NCBI RefSeq assembly: GCF_024231755.1
Contig: NZ_JAAEQH010000105.1
Location: 21,283 to 85,282, forward strand
Length of the DNA stretch: 64,000 nucleotides
Source of the DNA: Neptuniibacter sp.
GTDB lineage: Bacteria; Pseudomonadota; Gammaproteobacteria; Pseudomonadales; Balneatricaceae
Direction: 5' to 3'
How positions within the stretch are numbered: position 1 is the first letter of the stretch; every line of letters begins with the position of its first letter. Below are positions 28,291 through 37,701 of the stretch, in pieces. The position numbers were made by a program, and so were the translations under genes. The notes under the pieces are model-generated. The model was given only the letters and a program-made list of their open reading frames with translations. It searched no databases and was not told where the DNA came from.

Positions 28291-28318
28291 AAAAAGGCAG
28301 CTTATTAGCTGCCTTTTT
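28291..28318. terminator. Bidirectional terminator between folD and cysS
   Basis: AAAAAGGCAGCT, a 4-base loop and AGCTGCCTTTTT form a perfect stem flanked by A and T tracts, 31 bases after the folD stop and usable by the convergent cysS. Confidence 0.9.
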
Positions 28319-28329
28319 ATTTGCATATA

Positions 28330-28351
28330 GGGATAGGTTTAAACCTATCCC
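28330..28351. repeat. Perfect 22-base palindrome
   Basis: GGGATAGGTTT followed directly by its complement with no loop, lying between the folD terminator and the cysS stop. A loopless palindrome suggests a protein-binding site or a second termination/cruciform element. No A/T tract flanks it. Confidence 0.55.
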
Positions 28352-28378
28352 AGAACTATCAATTTAAGCCTCACGAAA

Positions 28379-29764
28379 CTAAGCCTCACGGAACCAGGTC
28401 GTACCTTCGCGACTGTCCTTCAGGATAATCCCCTGCTCTGCCAATTCATCACGAATACGATCTGATTCAGCAAAGTCGCGGTTCTTCTTGGCATCAGCAC
28501 GCTGAACGATCAATGCTTCAATCTCTTCTGCACCCAACTCACCTTCTTTGGCTTCACCCTGCAGGAAAGCAACAGGATCTTGCTGCAATAAACCTAGGAT
28601 TCCTCCCAGACGTTTAAGCTGACCTGCCAGCTTAGGAGCATCATCAGAACCTTCTCGGCTTGCTTTATTTAGCTCGTTAACAAGCTCAAACAGGACTGAG
28701 ATAGCTTTAGGCGTATTGAAATCATCGTTCATGGCTTCAACAAAGCGAGCATCAAAATCATTGTTTGCTTCCGCTTCAACGACTTCCACACCACGAAGTG
28801 CCTGATAGAAACGCTCCAGCATCACGCGTGCTTCTTTCAGGCTATCTTCGCTGTAATCGATATAAGTACGATAGTGAACACGCGCCAGAAAGAAGCGAAC
28901 AACTTCAGCGTTATACTTTTCCAGTACATCGCGAATTGTGAAAAAATTGCCCAGAGACTTAGACATTTTCTCTGAATTAACGCGAACCGGTCCTGCATGC
29001 ATCCAGGTATTAACGTATGTATAGCCATTCGCTGCTTCAGACTGAGCAATCTCATTTTCATGATGTGGAAATGGAAGATCGGGGCCACCGCCGTGGATAT
29101 CAAAGGTATCACCAAGGCAGCACTTGGACATGGCAGAACATTCAATATGCCAGCCTGGGCGGCCTTTACCCCATGGTGAATCCCAACTCACCTCACCCTC
29201 TTTTGCCCCTTTCCAGAGAACAAAATCCAGCGGACTTTCTTTTGCTTCGCCAACTTCAACCCGCGCACCAGAACGAAGTTCATCGACGTTTTTATTTGTC
29301 AGTTTGCCGTATTCAGCAAACTTCTCAACACGGTAATAAACATCGCCGTTATCAGCAGCGTAGGCAAAACCTTTATCAATCAAGGTCTGAACTAAGTTAA
29401 TAATATCGCCAATATGTGCTGTAGCTCGTGGTTCTTGTGTTGGGCGTAACACAGCAAGCTTTGCTTCATCTTCATGCATGGCTGAAATCATGCGTTCCGT
29501 TAGCTGATTCGGCTCTTCACCATTTTCAGCCGCACGCTTGATAATTTTATCATCCACGTCAGTGATATTACGCACGTAATCCACATCCCAACCCTGGGAG
29601 CGCATATAACGGGTAATCACATCAAATGCCACCATGACCCGGGCATGACCAATATGACAGTAGTCATATACGGTGACCCCACACACATACATCTTGATTT
29701 TACCCTCTTGCAGAGGTTTAAACGGTGCTTTTTCTTTGGTCAGGGTGTTGTAGATCTGTAACAT
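28379..29764 (-). CDS. cysS: Cysteinyl-tRNA synthetase
   Basis: A 461-residue class I aminoacyl-tRNA synthetase. The HIGH motif is YCHIGHARV near residues 35-43, the KMSKS motif is [11 protein letters not shown] near 265-275, and the zinc/cysteine-binding residues are in [18 protein letters not shown] and [12 protein letters not shown]. Length is standard. A short repeat (AGCCTCACG) occurs at and just after its stop codon. Single gene, convergent with folD. Confidence 0.97.
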   Translation of the reverse strand: MLQIYNTLTKEKAPFKPLQEGKIKMYVCGVTVYDYCHIGHARVMVAFDVITRYMRSQGWDVDYVRNITDVDDKIIKRAAENGEEPNQLTERMISAMHEDEAKLAVLRPTQEPRATAHIGDIINLVQTLIDKGFAYAADNGDVYYRVEKFAEYGKLTNKNVDELRSGARVEVGEAKESPLDFVLWKGAKEGEVSWDSPWGKGRPGWHIECSAMSKCCLGDTFDIHGGGPDLPFPHHENEIAQSEAANGYTYVNTWMHAGPVRVNSEKMSKSLGNFFTIRDVLEKYNAEVVRFFLARVHYRTYIDYSEDSLKEARVMLERFYQALRGVEVVEAEANNDFDARFVEAMNDDFNTPKAISVLFELVNELNKASREGSDDAPKLAGQLKRLGGILGLLQQDPVAFLQGEAKEGELGAEEIEALIVQRADAKKNRDFAESDRIRDELAEQGIILKDSREGTTWFREA

Positions 29765-29844
29765 ACTCGTAACTTACTTTCGGATACGTAAAAAGGAGCG
29801 CTATTATAGGGCAATTCACCGTAGCTGGCAGTAATTCCTGATGG

Positions 29845-30780
29845 TTATTTGGTGGATGTTTGTGAAACAGGATTCACTGGTAACCTCATCTCGCCTAAAG
29901 ACACATCCAGCAAAGGGCTTTTTTCAGTACTTAACAGCAGATGCCCTAGCTCTGATTGCCTATTCCAGAGTAACACTTCCCATTGAGCATACGGGTGTAG
30001 TTTTTTAAAACTTGCCGTTGACCAATCTGGCTCTTTACCGTTGGTCGTTTCCATCAATGGCACCAACCAGATAAAAGATTGTCCAAAAAGAACGTTCTTC
30101 CCGTAACCAAGAAGAATCAGTTGATCTGTTCTCTCATCATAATCAGCAGCTGTAATCAAACCATTAACCGGATAGCTTCGACTAGGTTTGACTACCTGAT
30201 TTTGCTGATTTTTGTCTAGTCGATAGAGTTTAGTCTGCTGATCACCCCGGTTTTTTGTAAATAACCACAGTTCGTCATCTACGACAGCCAATGCCTCACA
30301 ATCGAAGTTGTGATTTTTATCCGGTGTGGCCAACGGTTTATCAGCATAGGAAAACTGCAATTTAATCGCTTTAACCTTTCTGGTACTGGGCTGACCCAGT
30401 TCCTCCAAGCGGATTTTATAGATCTGTAAGATATTTCTATGCCCACGGTTATTGCCGCAGTCTGCTATATAGAGGTGATCATTATCCTGAGCTAACTCTT
30501 CCCAGTCGTAATTCTTTGCTCCAGCAACCTTTATCTTTCGCTTTACTTGGTGCTGTTCATCCAGCCCATACAGCCAAGCTCCATCACCACTGTCGTTGAT
30601 AGTCCATAGTATTCCACCGTACTGAGCGAGTCCTGATGTTTCCTTAACCTGAGAGGGCCAACGACTAACTAGATGAACATCACCTGAGAAAACAGCTTGG
30701 GGGGCTTGCTCCCGATGCATTGCTGTGCAGCCAGATATAAGAGCAATAATCAAAAATTGAGAAAGAAATCTGATACTCAT
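29845..30780 (-). CDS. Putative lipoprotein with beta-propeller-like repeats
   Basis: About 311 residues. The ATG at 30780 is preferred to one 48 codons upstream, because it begins a lipoprotein signal (MSIRFLSQFLIIALISGC, lipobox ISGC) with AAAGG before it. The body has ETSGLAQYGGILWTINDSGD, WEELAQDNDHLYIADCGNNR and CEALAVVDDELWLFTKNR. These spaced aromatic/acidic repeats look like blades of a six- or seven-bladed propeller related to SdiA-regulated or esterase-like phytase proteins. No catalytic function can be assigned. It is divergent from the multi-PAS kinase and likely anchored to the outer or inner membrane facing the periplasm. Confidence 0.72.
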   Translation of the reverse strand: MSIRFLSQFLIIALISGCTAMHREQAPQAVFSGDVHLVSRWPSQVKETSGLAQYGGILWTINDSGDGAWLYGLDEQHQVKRKIKVAGAKNYDWEELAQDNDHLYIADCGNNRGHRNILQIYKIRLEELGQPSTRKVKAIKLQFSYADKPLATPDKNHNFDCEALAVVDDELWLFTKNRGDQQTKLYRLDKNQQNQVVKPSRSYPVNGLITAADYDERTDQLILLGYGKNVLFGQSFIWLVPLMETTNGKEPDWSTASFKKLHPYAQWEVLLWNRQSELGHLLLSTEKSPLLDVSLGEMRLPVNPVSQTSTK

Positions 30781-30982
30781 TGTACGTACCTTTGCTACTC
30801 TCCGGCCAACAGACAATTTGCCAAAATTATACTCCTCAAAGGCGATTAAATACTCTCTAGCAGATAAAAAATCAGCCCGACTTTGAAAAGTTCTCATATA
30901 AGGTCTACAACTAAAGAGTCGCATAAAAATCAGATAGTTGATAAAAACAGATGCAGGATTTTATCGAACGGAATTCAGGTCT

Positions 30983-33900
30983 ATGAGCCCAGACCAGGCT
31001 ACACCAGACAGTAATATCTTAGCGCTATATAAACTGTCTTCATCTATTGGCAACAGCAATCTGCCAGAACCCATCTGCCGTGATTTTCTTAACGCGTTGT
31101 TAGGCCACGGGAAGATAATTCAGGCTTCTGTCTGGTTATATACAAGCAGTCTGGCTTGTCCAGATCGTCACCTGGCCTGCTTTTACCTACTACCTGAAGT
31201 CAACTCATCACTGATATCTGACACTCACCCTGAGCAACTTCAGGCACTCGCAGATGGAGAGAAACACGCTTTTATTCAGCCAGGGTGTGAGGAATTCTCC
31301 AAATTCCATGAATACTGGGGAGAGGAACAGCCTCATGTTATGGCGGTCTTCGATCTCGCAGGCATTGGCCTCCTGGAGATCTCCAGTAACGATCAGCAAG
31401 AGTTCCAAACTGAACAATTTGATGAATTTCAGAAAATCATTAACCGTTTTAGTTTTTGCCTAAAAACATCTATTGAAACTGCCACACTGAAAACGGAAAA
31501 CCAACAGCTTACAAATATGACTGAAGATCAAGAAGCGATAACCAATGCAGCTTCTGATTTTCTGTTTAAGTGTGACAGAAATGGACATATCCTCTGGCAC
31601 AATCATCAGTTTGAAACCTGTTTTAACCTGCCAAAGCAGAGACACAGAGATAACTTTGCCTCTTTTTTTCCCGAATCAGAGCAGAAGAAGCTTCACGAAG
31701 CACTACACCAAGCTTTCAAAACTGGTACATCCCAGATTGAACTTTCCCTAGTCTCGAAGAAAGAAAAAGAGATCATAACTCTTTCTCTGAATACGCTATT
31801 TACTGATTTGTACTCATCTTTTGTCGGAACTGGGCACAAAATCACGGAGAAAAAACTAGCAGAGCAGCGAATACGTCTGACCTCTGCAGTTTTTGAAAAT
31901 GCTCACGACGGCATCATCATTACCGACCCCCAAGGACAGATTATTGAAGCCAATCAGCGATACCTGGAGCTGCTGGGATTAACCAAAGAACAGCTGATCG
32001 GAATCAATTCACGTGATGATAATCCTATTCAACAACAGGCTATTTTCGACACAAACGTTTGGAACACCCTGCGTGAAACCGGACACTGGGCGGGCGACAT
32101 TCATCATAAAGCGATGTCTGGTGAAGAGGTTTTCCTTCATACCCGGATAACTGCGGTAATGGATCAGCAGGGAGAGATCCAAAACTATATTGCCCTTGTA
32201 TCAGACACGACCGAACTGACCAGCTCACGTAATGCGCTAAGAGAGAGCGAAGCCCACTTTCACCAGATCGTAAGTAACTATCCTCAGCCAATAATTGTTC
32301 TGGACAAGGAGCACAGAGTTATTCAGTGGAACAAAGCTTGTGAGCAGTTCATTGGCCTGACAGAAAAAGAGATGATTGGTACGCGGGATCAATGGCGAGC
32401 TTTTTATCCATCCGAACGCCCGATCATGGCAGATATCATACTGGATGGGGGAAGTCAGGCTTTGATGTCTGAATACTATGCAGGAAAATACAAACAATCT
32501 CCCTTTATAGAAGGCACTTACGAGGCAGAAGATTTCTTTCCCCATATGGGAGAAAACGGCCGCTGGCTCTACTTCACCGCCTGTGCACTGACTAACGCAA
32601 AAGGGGAAGTTGTAGGTGCAATTGAATCTCTTATCGACATTACAGAGCGCAAAGAAGCTGAAGCTGAAGCGCAACGCCTCAACAGCGAGCTTAACCAAGT
32701 TATAGCCGCCTACCCCCAGCCAATACTCGTATTAGATAAAGATCACCGTATCACACACTGGAACCATGCTTGTGAAAAGGTTCTAGGCGGGAAAGCTGAA
32801 GAGATGATTGGTACAGATGATCAATGGAAACCTTTCTACCCGAATAAACGACCTATTATGGCCGATATGGTGATGCAGAATGATGGTGGGGAGTCATTGA
32901 TAGAGGATTTTTATTCCGGAAAATACCGAAAGTCGCCTTTTATAAGTGGCGCCTATGAATGCGAGGACTATTTCCCAAACATGGGGGAAGATGGTGAGGG
33001 ACGCTGGTTATATTTTACTGCATCACCACTACGCAATGAGAAAGGCGAGATTATTGGGTCTATTGAATCCCTTATCGATATAACCCAACGCATGCAGGCT
33101 GAATCAGAAGTACGGACTCTAAATGATGAACTCGAAGAAAGAGTTCAGAATCGCACCCATGAGCTAAAACAAGCTAATGAAGACCTGCATAAAGCAATGA
33201 ATCAACTGGTCACTTCTGAAAAGCTTGCTTCTTTAGGTAATTTAGTCGCTGGTGTAGCCCATGAGCTTAATACTCCCATTGGCAATATGCTGACGGTATC
33301 TTCTACCTTACGAGACAGCGCAAAGGACTTTGAAGATGCAGTTAAGGGGGGTGCGCTAAAGAAAAGCACACTGGATAACTTCCTTGAAATCACCGCTGAC
33401 TCTACCAGCCTAATGGAAAGAAGCGCGCATAGAGCAGAAGAACTGATCAGTAACTTTAAACAGGTTGCAGTTGACCAGACCAGCGTGCGGCGGCGTGAGT
33501 TCGATCTCAGAATTACCATCGATGAAGTACTGACTACCCTTGGTCCAACCCTAAAAAGGACCCAGTGTGATATTGAAAACCTAGTACCGGTTAATATCAA
33601 TCTGGATAGCTACCCAGGTCCCATCGAACAGGTCCTCACCAATCTGATAAACAACTCACTAATACATGGATTTGAGGGCAAAGATGATGGGTGTATATCC
33701 ATAAATGCCACGGCTGATGAGCAATTTATAACCCTAACATACCAAGACAACGGCAATGGAATTCCGGAGAAACTAATGCATAAGGCGTTTGACCCATTTT
33801 TTACTACTAAATTAGGAAGCGGTGGTAGTGGACTTGGTCTATATATTATCTATAACCTAATAACAGCCGTATTGGGAGGGGATGTAAAATTAACCAGTGA

Positions 33901-33988
33901 AGAGGGGCACGGCGTAAAGTTTGTGATTAAATTACCGACCATAGCTCCACTATCAAAAACAGAAAAGGAAGCGTCCAATGAGCAGTAA
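30983..33988 (+). CDS. Multi-PAS sensor histidine kinase with a tandemly duplicated PAS module
   Basis: About 1001 residues from the ATG at 30983 (an upstream TTG at 30938 is a weaker start). No membrane segment is evident, so it is probably cytoplasmic. N-terminal GAF-like region (residues about 20-165), then a PAS (about 180-290), a PAS-PAC with DITELTSSRNAL at its end, and two very similar PAS modules at about 425-565 and 570-715 (each NYPQPIIVLDKEHR- or AYPQPILVLDKDHR-like, later RPIMAD and IESLIDIT). A coiled linker leads to the dimerisation domain with the phospho-histidine near residue 760 (GVAHELNTPIGN), and an HATPase domain with DNGNGIP and GSGGSGLGLYI. No receiver domain. It overlaps the next gene by 11 bases, so the two form a sensor-output pair. 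Confidence 0.86.
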   Translation: MSPDQATPDSNILALYKLSSSIGNSNLPEPICRDFLNALLGHGKIIQASVWLYTSSLACPDRHLACFYLLPEVNSSLISDTHPEQLQALADGEKHAFIQPGCEEFSKFHEYWGEEQPHVMAVFDLAGIGLLEISSNDQQEFQTEQFDEFQKIINRFSFCLKTSIETATLKTENQQLTNMTEDQEAITNAASDFLFKCDRNGHILWHNHQFETCFNLPKQRHRDNFASFFPESEQKKLHEALHQAFKTGTSQIELSLVSKKEKEIITLSLNTLFTDLYSSFVGTGHKITEKKLAEQRIRLTSAVFENAHDGIIITDPQGQIIEANQRYLELLGLTKEQLIGINSRDDNPIQQQAIFDTNVWNTLRETGHWAGDIHHKAMSGEEVFLHTRITAVMDQQGEIQNYIALVSDTTELTSSRNALRESEAHFHQIVSNYPQPIIVLDKEHRVIQWNKACEQFIGLTEKEMIGTRDQWRAFYPSERPIMADIILDGGSQALMSEYYAGKYKQSPFIEGTYEAEDFFPHMGENGRWLYFTACALTNAKGEVVGAIESLIDITERKEAEAEAQRLNSELNQVIAAYPQPILVLDKDHRITHWNHACEKVLGGKAEEMIGTDDQWKPFYPNKRPIMADMVMQNDGGESLIEDFYSGKYRKSPFISGAYECEDYFPNMGEDGEGRWLYFTASPLRNEKGEIIGSIESLIDITQRMQAESEVRTLNDELEERVQNRTHELKQANEDLHKAMNQLVTSEKLASLGNLVAGVAHELNTPIGNMLTVSSTLRDSAKDFEDAVKGGALKKSTLDNFLEITADSTSLMERSAHRAEELISNFKQVAVDQTSVRRREFDLRITIDEVLTTLGPTLKRTQCDIENLVPVNINLDSYPGPIEQVLTNLINNSLIHGFEGKDDGCISINATADEQFITLTYQDNGNGIPEKLMHKAFDPFFTTKLGSGGSGLGLYIIYNLITAVLGGDVKLTSEEGHGVKFVIKLPTIAPLSKTEKEASNEQ

Positions 33989-36245
33989 TGACGACTTCAT
34001 TCAGATAATCGATGATGACGAACCGCTACAGACCTCAAGTTCAAGAGAACTACCCCCCTGGAAAATCCTGGTAGTTGATGATGACGAAGGTGTACATTCA
34101 GTAACCAAGTTAGCACTTAAGAACCTAACCATACTTGATCGCCCTCTTTCCTTATATCACTGCTACAGCGTTAAAGAGACCAAAGAGATTCTGCAACATA
34201 ACCGTGACTTCGCAGTCATTCTGTTAGATGTAGTAATGGAAACAGATGATGCGGGTTTACAGATGGTAAGTTACATCCGTAAAGAGATGCAGATGGAAGA
34301 GTGCCGGATCATTCTCCGCACCGGTCAACCTGGGTACGCCCCCGAACTATCAATATTCAATGAATACGATATAAATGATTACCGCACCAAAGCCGAGCTG
34401 ACACGAAATCGACTTATTACCAGTATCACTGCAGCACTTCGTTCGTACCGCCAGATCAACACCATTTCAGAAAACAGGCGCGGACTAGAGCTCATTATCA
34501 ATGCCACGTCCTATCTGATGGACCGCACTGCAATCAGAAGTTTTTCTCAGGGCGTTCTGACCCAGCTAGCCTCATTACTAAATTTTCCTCAAAACGGCAT
34601 TGTCTGCGTGCAGAGAGGTTTTCCAGATGCGGCAAACCCTGACGGCCTCTTTGTCGCGGGTGCAGCAGGAGAGCTTTCCTCTCTCATCACGCACCCCATT
34701 GAAGATATGCATGATACAGAGGCACGGGCCGCCATTGAGGAATCAATTAAAAAACGTCACCATATTTATGGTGAAGATTACTGTGTCATCTATCTACAAA
34801 GCAGCGATAACGAGGGTGCTGTTTACATAAATACCCAGCATATTCCCTCTGAAGATGACCAACGTATCCTGGAGGTATTCGCAGCCAATATCACAGCCTG
34901 CTTCAACAATGTAAATATGGTTGAACGACTGAATTTCGCAGCTTATAACGATCCACTCACCCTTTTACCAAACCGTACCCGTTTTATCATCGAGCTTGAT
35001 CACTACGCTAACATGGCGGTTCCAGATAAACTTGTAGCTCTTATAGATATCAGTCACTTTGCCGATCTTAACGAAGGTCTGGGTATAGACGCTGGTAACT
35101 CTATGTTGATGGAATTTTCCAAGCGCCTGAAAAGTAATCTGGGAGAGCAATGTTACATTGCACGTTTAGGTGCCGATGTTTTTGGTATTATCGGCTCCGA
35201 AACTTTCCTCAACCCTGAAAATCTTAATGTAATACTCTCCAAACCATTCCAGATCCAGGGCATGGAGATTCCAGTTCGTACAAATATCGGTTTGTGTCGA
35301 CTCACAGGGAACCAGGTAGCCGGGCTGACGTTACTAAAGCATGCCAATATAGCACTGACCCAAGCTAAACAAAGCAACTCCAGCCGATTCGAATATTACG
35401 CTGAGGAGATGGAGGGGAATACCCGCTGGAGATTGAATGTAATTCGAAGACTTCATGAAGACTTTGATTCACGCAAACTGCAGCTCTGGTATCAACCCCA
35501 GATAGATCTGCGTAATGGAAAAGTCTGGGGGCTTGAAGCTTTGCTTCGCTGGCCTGATGCCGAACAAGGATTTATTCAGCCCCCTTCTACGTTCATACCG
35601 CTTGCTGAATATTCAGGTCTGATAATACCCATCGGGGATTGGGTAATAGAGAAAGCGTGTGAAGATTATGCTGAACTGAAGTCCCTGCCCGATTCCCCCG
35701 AATACATCTCTGTTAATGTCAGCATTCCTCAATTCCGTAGCTCTGGATTCGTGGGCAAAGTGAAAGATAGTCTATACAGGCATCAACTTGAGCCTAATAG
35801 CCTTGTCCTCGAGCTGACTGAAAGTCTATCCATTGATGATCAAAGTTCCGTTATCGATACGTTAAAGGATCTACAAAACGCAGGCATAGCCACATCGATT
35901 GATGATTTTGGTACTGGCTACTCTTCACTAAGCTATCTAAAAGACCTCCCTATTAGCTGCTTAAAAATCGATCAAGCGTTCGTAAAAGATATTCGTAAAG
36001 AAGGCGAAATATTTGTGGGCGGGGATTTCGCAGACACCATACTCACCCTAGGTAACAAAATGGACCTTAAAGTTGTTGCTGAAGGGGTCGAAACCGTTGA
36101 ACAGATGCAGTATCTGCGAAGTATCGGCTGCGAAATTATTCAAGGTTTCCTCTACGCTAAACCCATGCCAATGGTGGAACTTGTTAAGTGGTTGGAGCAT
36201 TGGAATATGGAAAAGGGATCAGATCAATACGACTGGGTCATTTGA
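33978..36245 (+). CDS. Receiver-DUF3369-GGDEF(degenerate)-EAL protein, probable c-di-GMP phosphodiesterase
   Basis: A 755-residue cytoplasmic protein. The receiver domain has ILVVDDDEG and phospho-acceptor D84 (ILLDVVMETD), followed by a DUF3369-type domain (about residues 170-310). A GGDEF domain follows whose active site reads RLGADVFGI, so cyclase activity is probably lost. The EAL domain has EALLRW, ELTES, DDFGTGYSSLSYLKDLP, KIDQAF, VVAEGVET and the terminal QGFLYAKPMP. All usual catalytic and metal residues look present, so c-di-GMP hydrolysis is expected. It is the natural partner of the overlapping multi-PAS kinase. A terminator-like hairpin follows. Confidence 0.9.
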   Translation: MSSNDDFIQIIDDDEPLQTSSSRELPPWKILVVDDDEGVHSVTKLALKNLTILDRPLSLYHCYSVKETKEILQHNRDFAVILLDVVMETDDAGLQMVSYIRKEMQMEECRIILRTGQPGYAPELSIFNEYDINDYRTKAELTRNRLITSITAALRSYRQINTISENRRGLELIINATSYLMDRTAIRSFSQGVLTQLASLLNFPQNGIVCVQRGFPDAANPDGLFVAGAAGELSSLITHPIEDMHDTEARAAIEESIKKRHHIYGEDYCVIYLQSSDNEGAVYINTQHIPSEDDQRILEVFAANITACFNNVNMVERLNFAAYNDPLTLLPNRTRFIIELDHYANMAVPDKLVALIDISHFADLNEGLGIDAGNSMLMEFSKRLKSNLGEQCYIARLGADVFGIIGSETFLNPENLNVILSKPFQIQGMEIPVRTNIGLCRLTGNQVAGLTLLKHANIALTQAKQSNSSRFEYYAEEMEGNTRWRLNVIRRLHEDFDSRKLQLWYQPQIDLRNGKVWGLEALLRWPDAEQGFIQPPSTFIPLAEYSGLIIPIGDWVIEKACEDYAELKSLPDSPEYISVNVSIPQFRSSGFVGKVKDSLYRHQLEPNSLVLELTESLSIDDQSSVIDTLKDLQNAGIATSIDDFGTGYSSLSYLKDLPISCLKIDQAFVKDIRKEGEIFVGGDFADTILTLGNKMDLKVVAEGVETVEQMQYLRSIGCEIIQGFLYAKPMPMVELVKWLEHWNMEKGSDQYDWVI

Positions 36246-36276
36246 TCACATCTTAACACTCACCAATTAACTCTCT

Positions 36277-36305
36277 GCAGGGGTACTCACACCCCTGCCT
36301 CCTCT
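36277..36305 (+). terminator. Terminator after the EAL gene
   Basis: GCAGGGGT, a 6-base loop and ACCCCTGC form a perfect stem about 30 bases after the stop. The tail (CTCCTCTTC) is pyrimidine-rich but not a pure T run. Confidence 0.65.
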
Positions 36306-36452
36306 TCATACACCTACCAAGCACAGTTTCAGAATTCTGCTTTGAAAATTTTGAAATGAACGTGCGTTTGAATTGAATATAAATCAGTCCAAACAACAAG
36401 AATTAAACGATACTTAATATGAACAACAACTCAAATAATGGTGGAGAAGTAA

Positions 36453-37064
36453 ATGGAAACAAACACTATAGGGGTACACTCCACGCAGCTACAGGGCCAA
36501 AAGAATAACGCTGTTCAGCAATTTGAGAAAAACGCGCAGATAAATACTAAACAAAGCCAAAATCTTTCCATACTCCAGCAATCTTATGAGGTCAGTCTAT
36601 CTACAGGCAATGAATCTCAGGCATTACTTTATAAAGCAGCGATTGAGCAACTGAATGAAGTGCTTGAGCCTGACCTGGGTAGCAGGCCACTGGACTCAGC
36701 ACTGGAATCGGGTCTTGATGTGTCTCCGGAAGCAGTAGCAGATCGTATTGTCACTATGACCACAGGCATGTTCTCTAACTATCTTGATATTCATCCAGAA
36801 CTGAGTGAAGAAGCCGCCCTTGAGCGTTTTATGAACCTGATTGGTGAGGGCATTTTGCAAGGTTTCGAGGAAGCCAGGGAGATTTTGGACGGTCTAAACG
36901 TGCTAGAGGGTGAGATAGCCTCCAACATTGATCAAACTTATGACCTGGTTTTGGAAGGGCTAGATGAATTTACCCGCAGCTTTGGATACGCCGCTGATAA
37001 CTTGGCTCTAGATGTAACTCAGGAATCTGAATTAATTGGCGATGAAGCATTCGGTATTCCATGA
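36453..37064 (+). CDS. DUF5610-like protein
   Basis: A 203-residue soluble acidic protein without signal peptide or membrane segment. The C-terminal half (AALERFMNLIGEGILQGFEE, then AREILDGLNVLEGEIASNID and YDLVLEGLDEF) matches my memory of the DUF5610 family. The N-terminus is Gln/Asn-rich. The function of the family is unknown to me. The ATG follows GGTGGAG at a good distance. Single gene with its own strong terminator, downstream of the EAL signalling pair but separated by 207 bases. Confidence 0.68.
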   Translation: METNTIGVHSTQLQGQKNNAVQQFEKNAQINTKQSQNLSILQQSYEVSLSTGNESQALLYKAAIEQLNEVLEPDLGSRPLDSALESGLDVSPEAVADRIVTMTTGMFSNYLDIHPELSEEAALERFMNLIGEGILQGFEEAREILDGLNVLEGEIASNIDQTYDLVLEGLDEFTRSFGYAADNLALDVTQESELIGDEAFGIP

Positions 37065-37075
37065 ATGTAACACAT

Positions 37076-37103
37076 AAAAAACGCTGCGAGAGCAGCGTTT
37101 TTT
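37076..37103. terminator. Intrinsic terminator (convergent genes)
   Basis: AAAAAACGCTGC, loop GAGA, GCAGCGTTTTTT. Perfect stem, 12 bases after the DUF5610-like stop, usable by both it and the convergent 61-residue gene. Confidence 0.92.
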
Positions 37104-37129
37104 ATTCAGGATATTGATGGAACTAACTG

Positions 37130-37315
37130 CTAATGTAGCTCGTCATATTTTTTTCTGATCGCAACCAACTTTGGCTGGATATCCAAAGGAGCATAGTTCA
37201 TCGCCTGCTCAAACAAATCTTTGTTCTTTTCGGACAAACGTTCCTCTTCACTCATTGCATTTAGCTTTTCCATGGCCTCAATAAATTTTGGGTGTATTTT
37301 TTCATTTGCTGTCAT
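37130..37315 (-). CDS. Small acidic/basic helical protein, unknown
   Basis: A 61-residue soluble protein (MTANEKIHPKFIEAMEKLNA and onward, with SEEERLSEKNKDLFEQAMNY) that looks entirely helical. It is preceded by a full-strength ribosome site (AAGGAGGG seven to eight bases before the ATG) and followed by the shared terminator, both of which argue for a real gene. No recognisable family. Confidence 0.68.
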   Translation of the reverse strand: MTANEKIHPKFIEAMEKLNAMSEEERLSEKNKDLFEQAMNYAPLDIQPKLVAIRKKYDELH

Positions 37316-37646
37316 GGTGAGCCCTCCTTAAAGGATATTCTGCCATTACTCGTCGATACGAATAGTGTTCATACAAATGTCATTCTAACAGTGGTTATTA
37401 AAAGCGGCAGCAAATTTTCTTCATATTAGCCGCCAACAACCTTACTCTGCTTTTTATAGATGACTAACTTATTACAAAGTTCCTTCAAACCCACTCCTTC
37501 CCTTTAAGTAAAGAAAGAATCCTTAAAAATATAATAAATAGCTCCTCCAGCCGCCATTAAGATTATTAGTATTTTTCACAAACACTCTAACTGACTGATA
37601 TTTGGGGACAAACTGAAAGATCCTTGCGTTTTAAGCCATCTAGTAA
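37316..37646. other. Intergenic region upstream of liuR
   Basis: AT-rich non-coding DNA between the divergent 61-residue gene and liuR. A 12-base imperfect palindrome CTTTAAGTAAAG at 37502-37513 resembles the liuR operator half sites and might be a second, weak site. Nothing else is recognised. Confidence 0.4.
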
Positions 37647-37664
37647 CTTTACCTTAAGGTAAAG
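37647..37664. promoter_or_regulatory. liuR: LiuR operator
   Basis: A perfect 18-base palindrome, CTTTACC-TTAA-GGTAAAG, 37 bases before the liuR start. It matches the TTTAC-N6-GTAAA pattern described for LiuR, the MerR-family regulator of branched-chain amino acid degradation in proteobacteria. It probably overlaps the liuR promoter and controls the liuRABCE operon. Confidence 0.75.
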
Positions 37665-37701
37665 AGTGCTAGCTTTAAACATATACAGGTAAGGATTCTT
37701 T

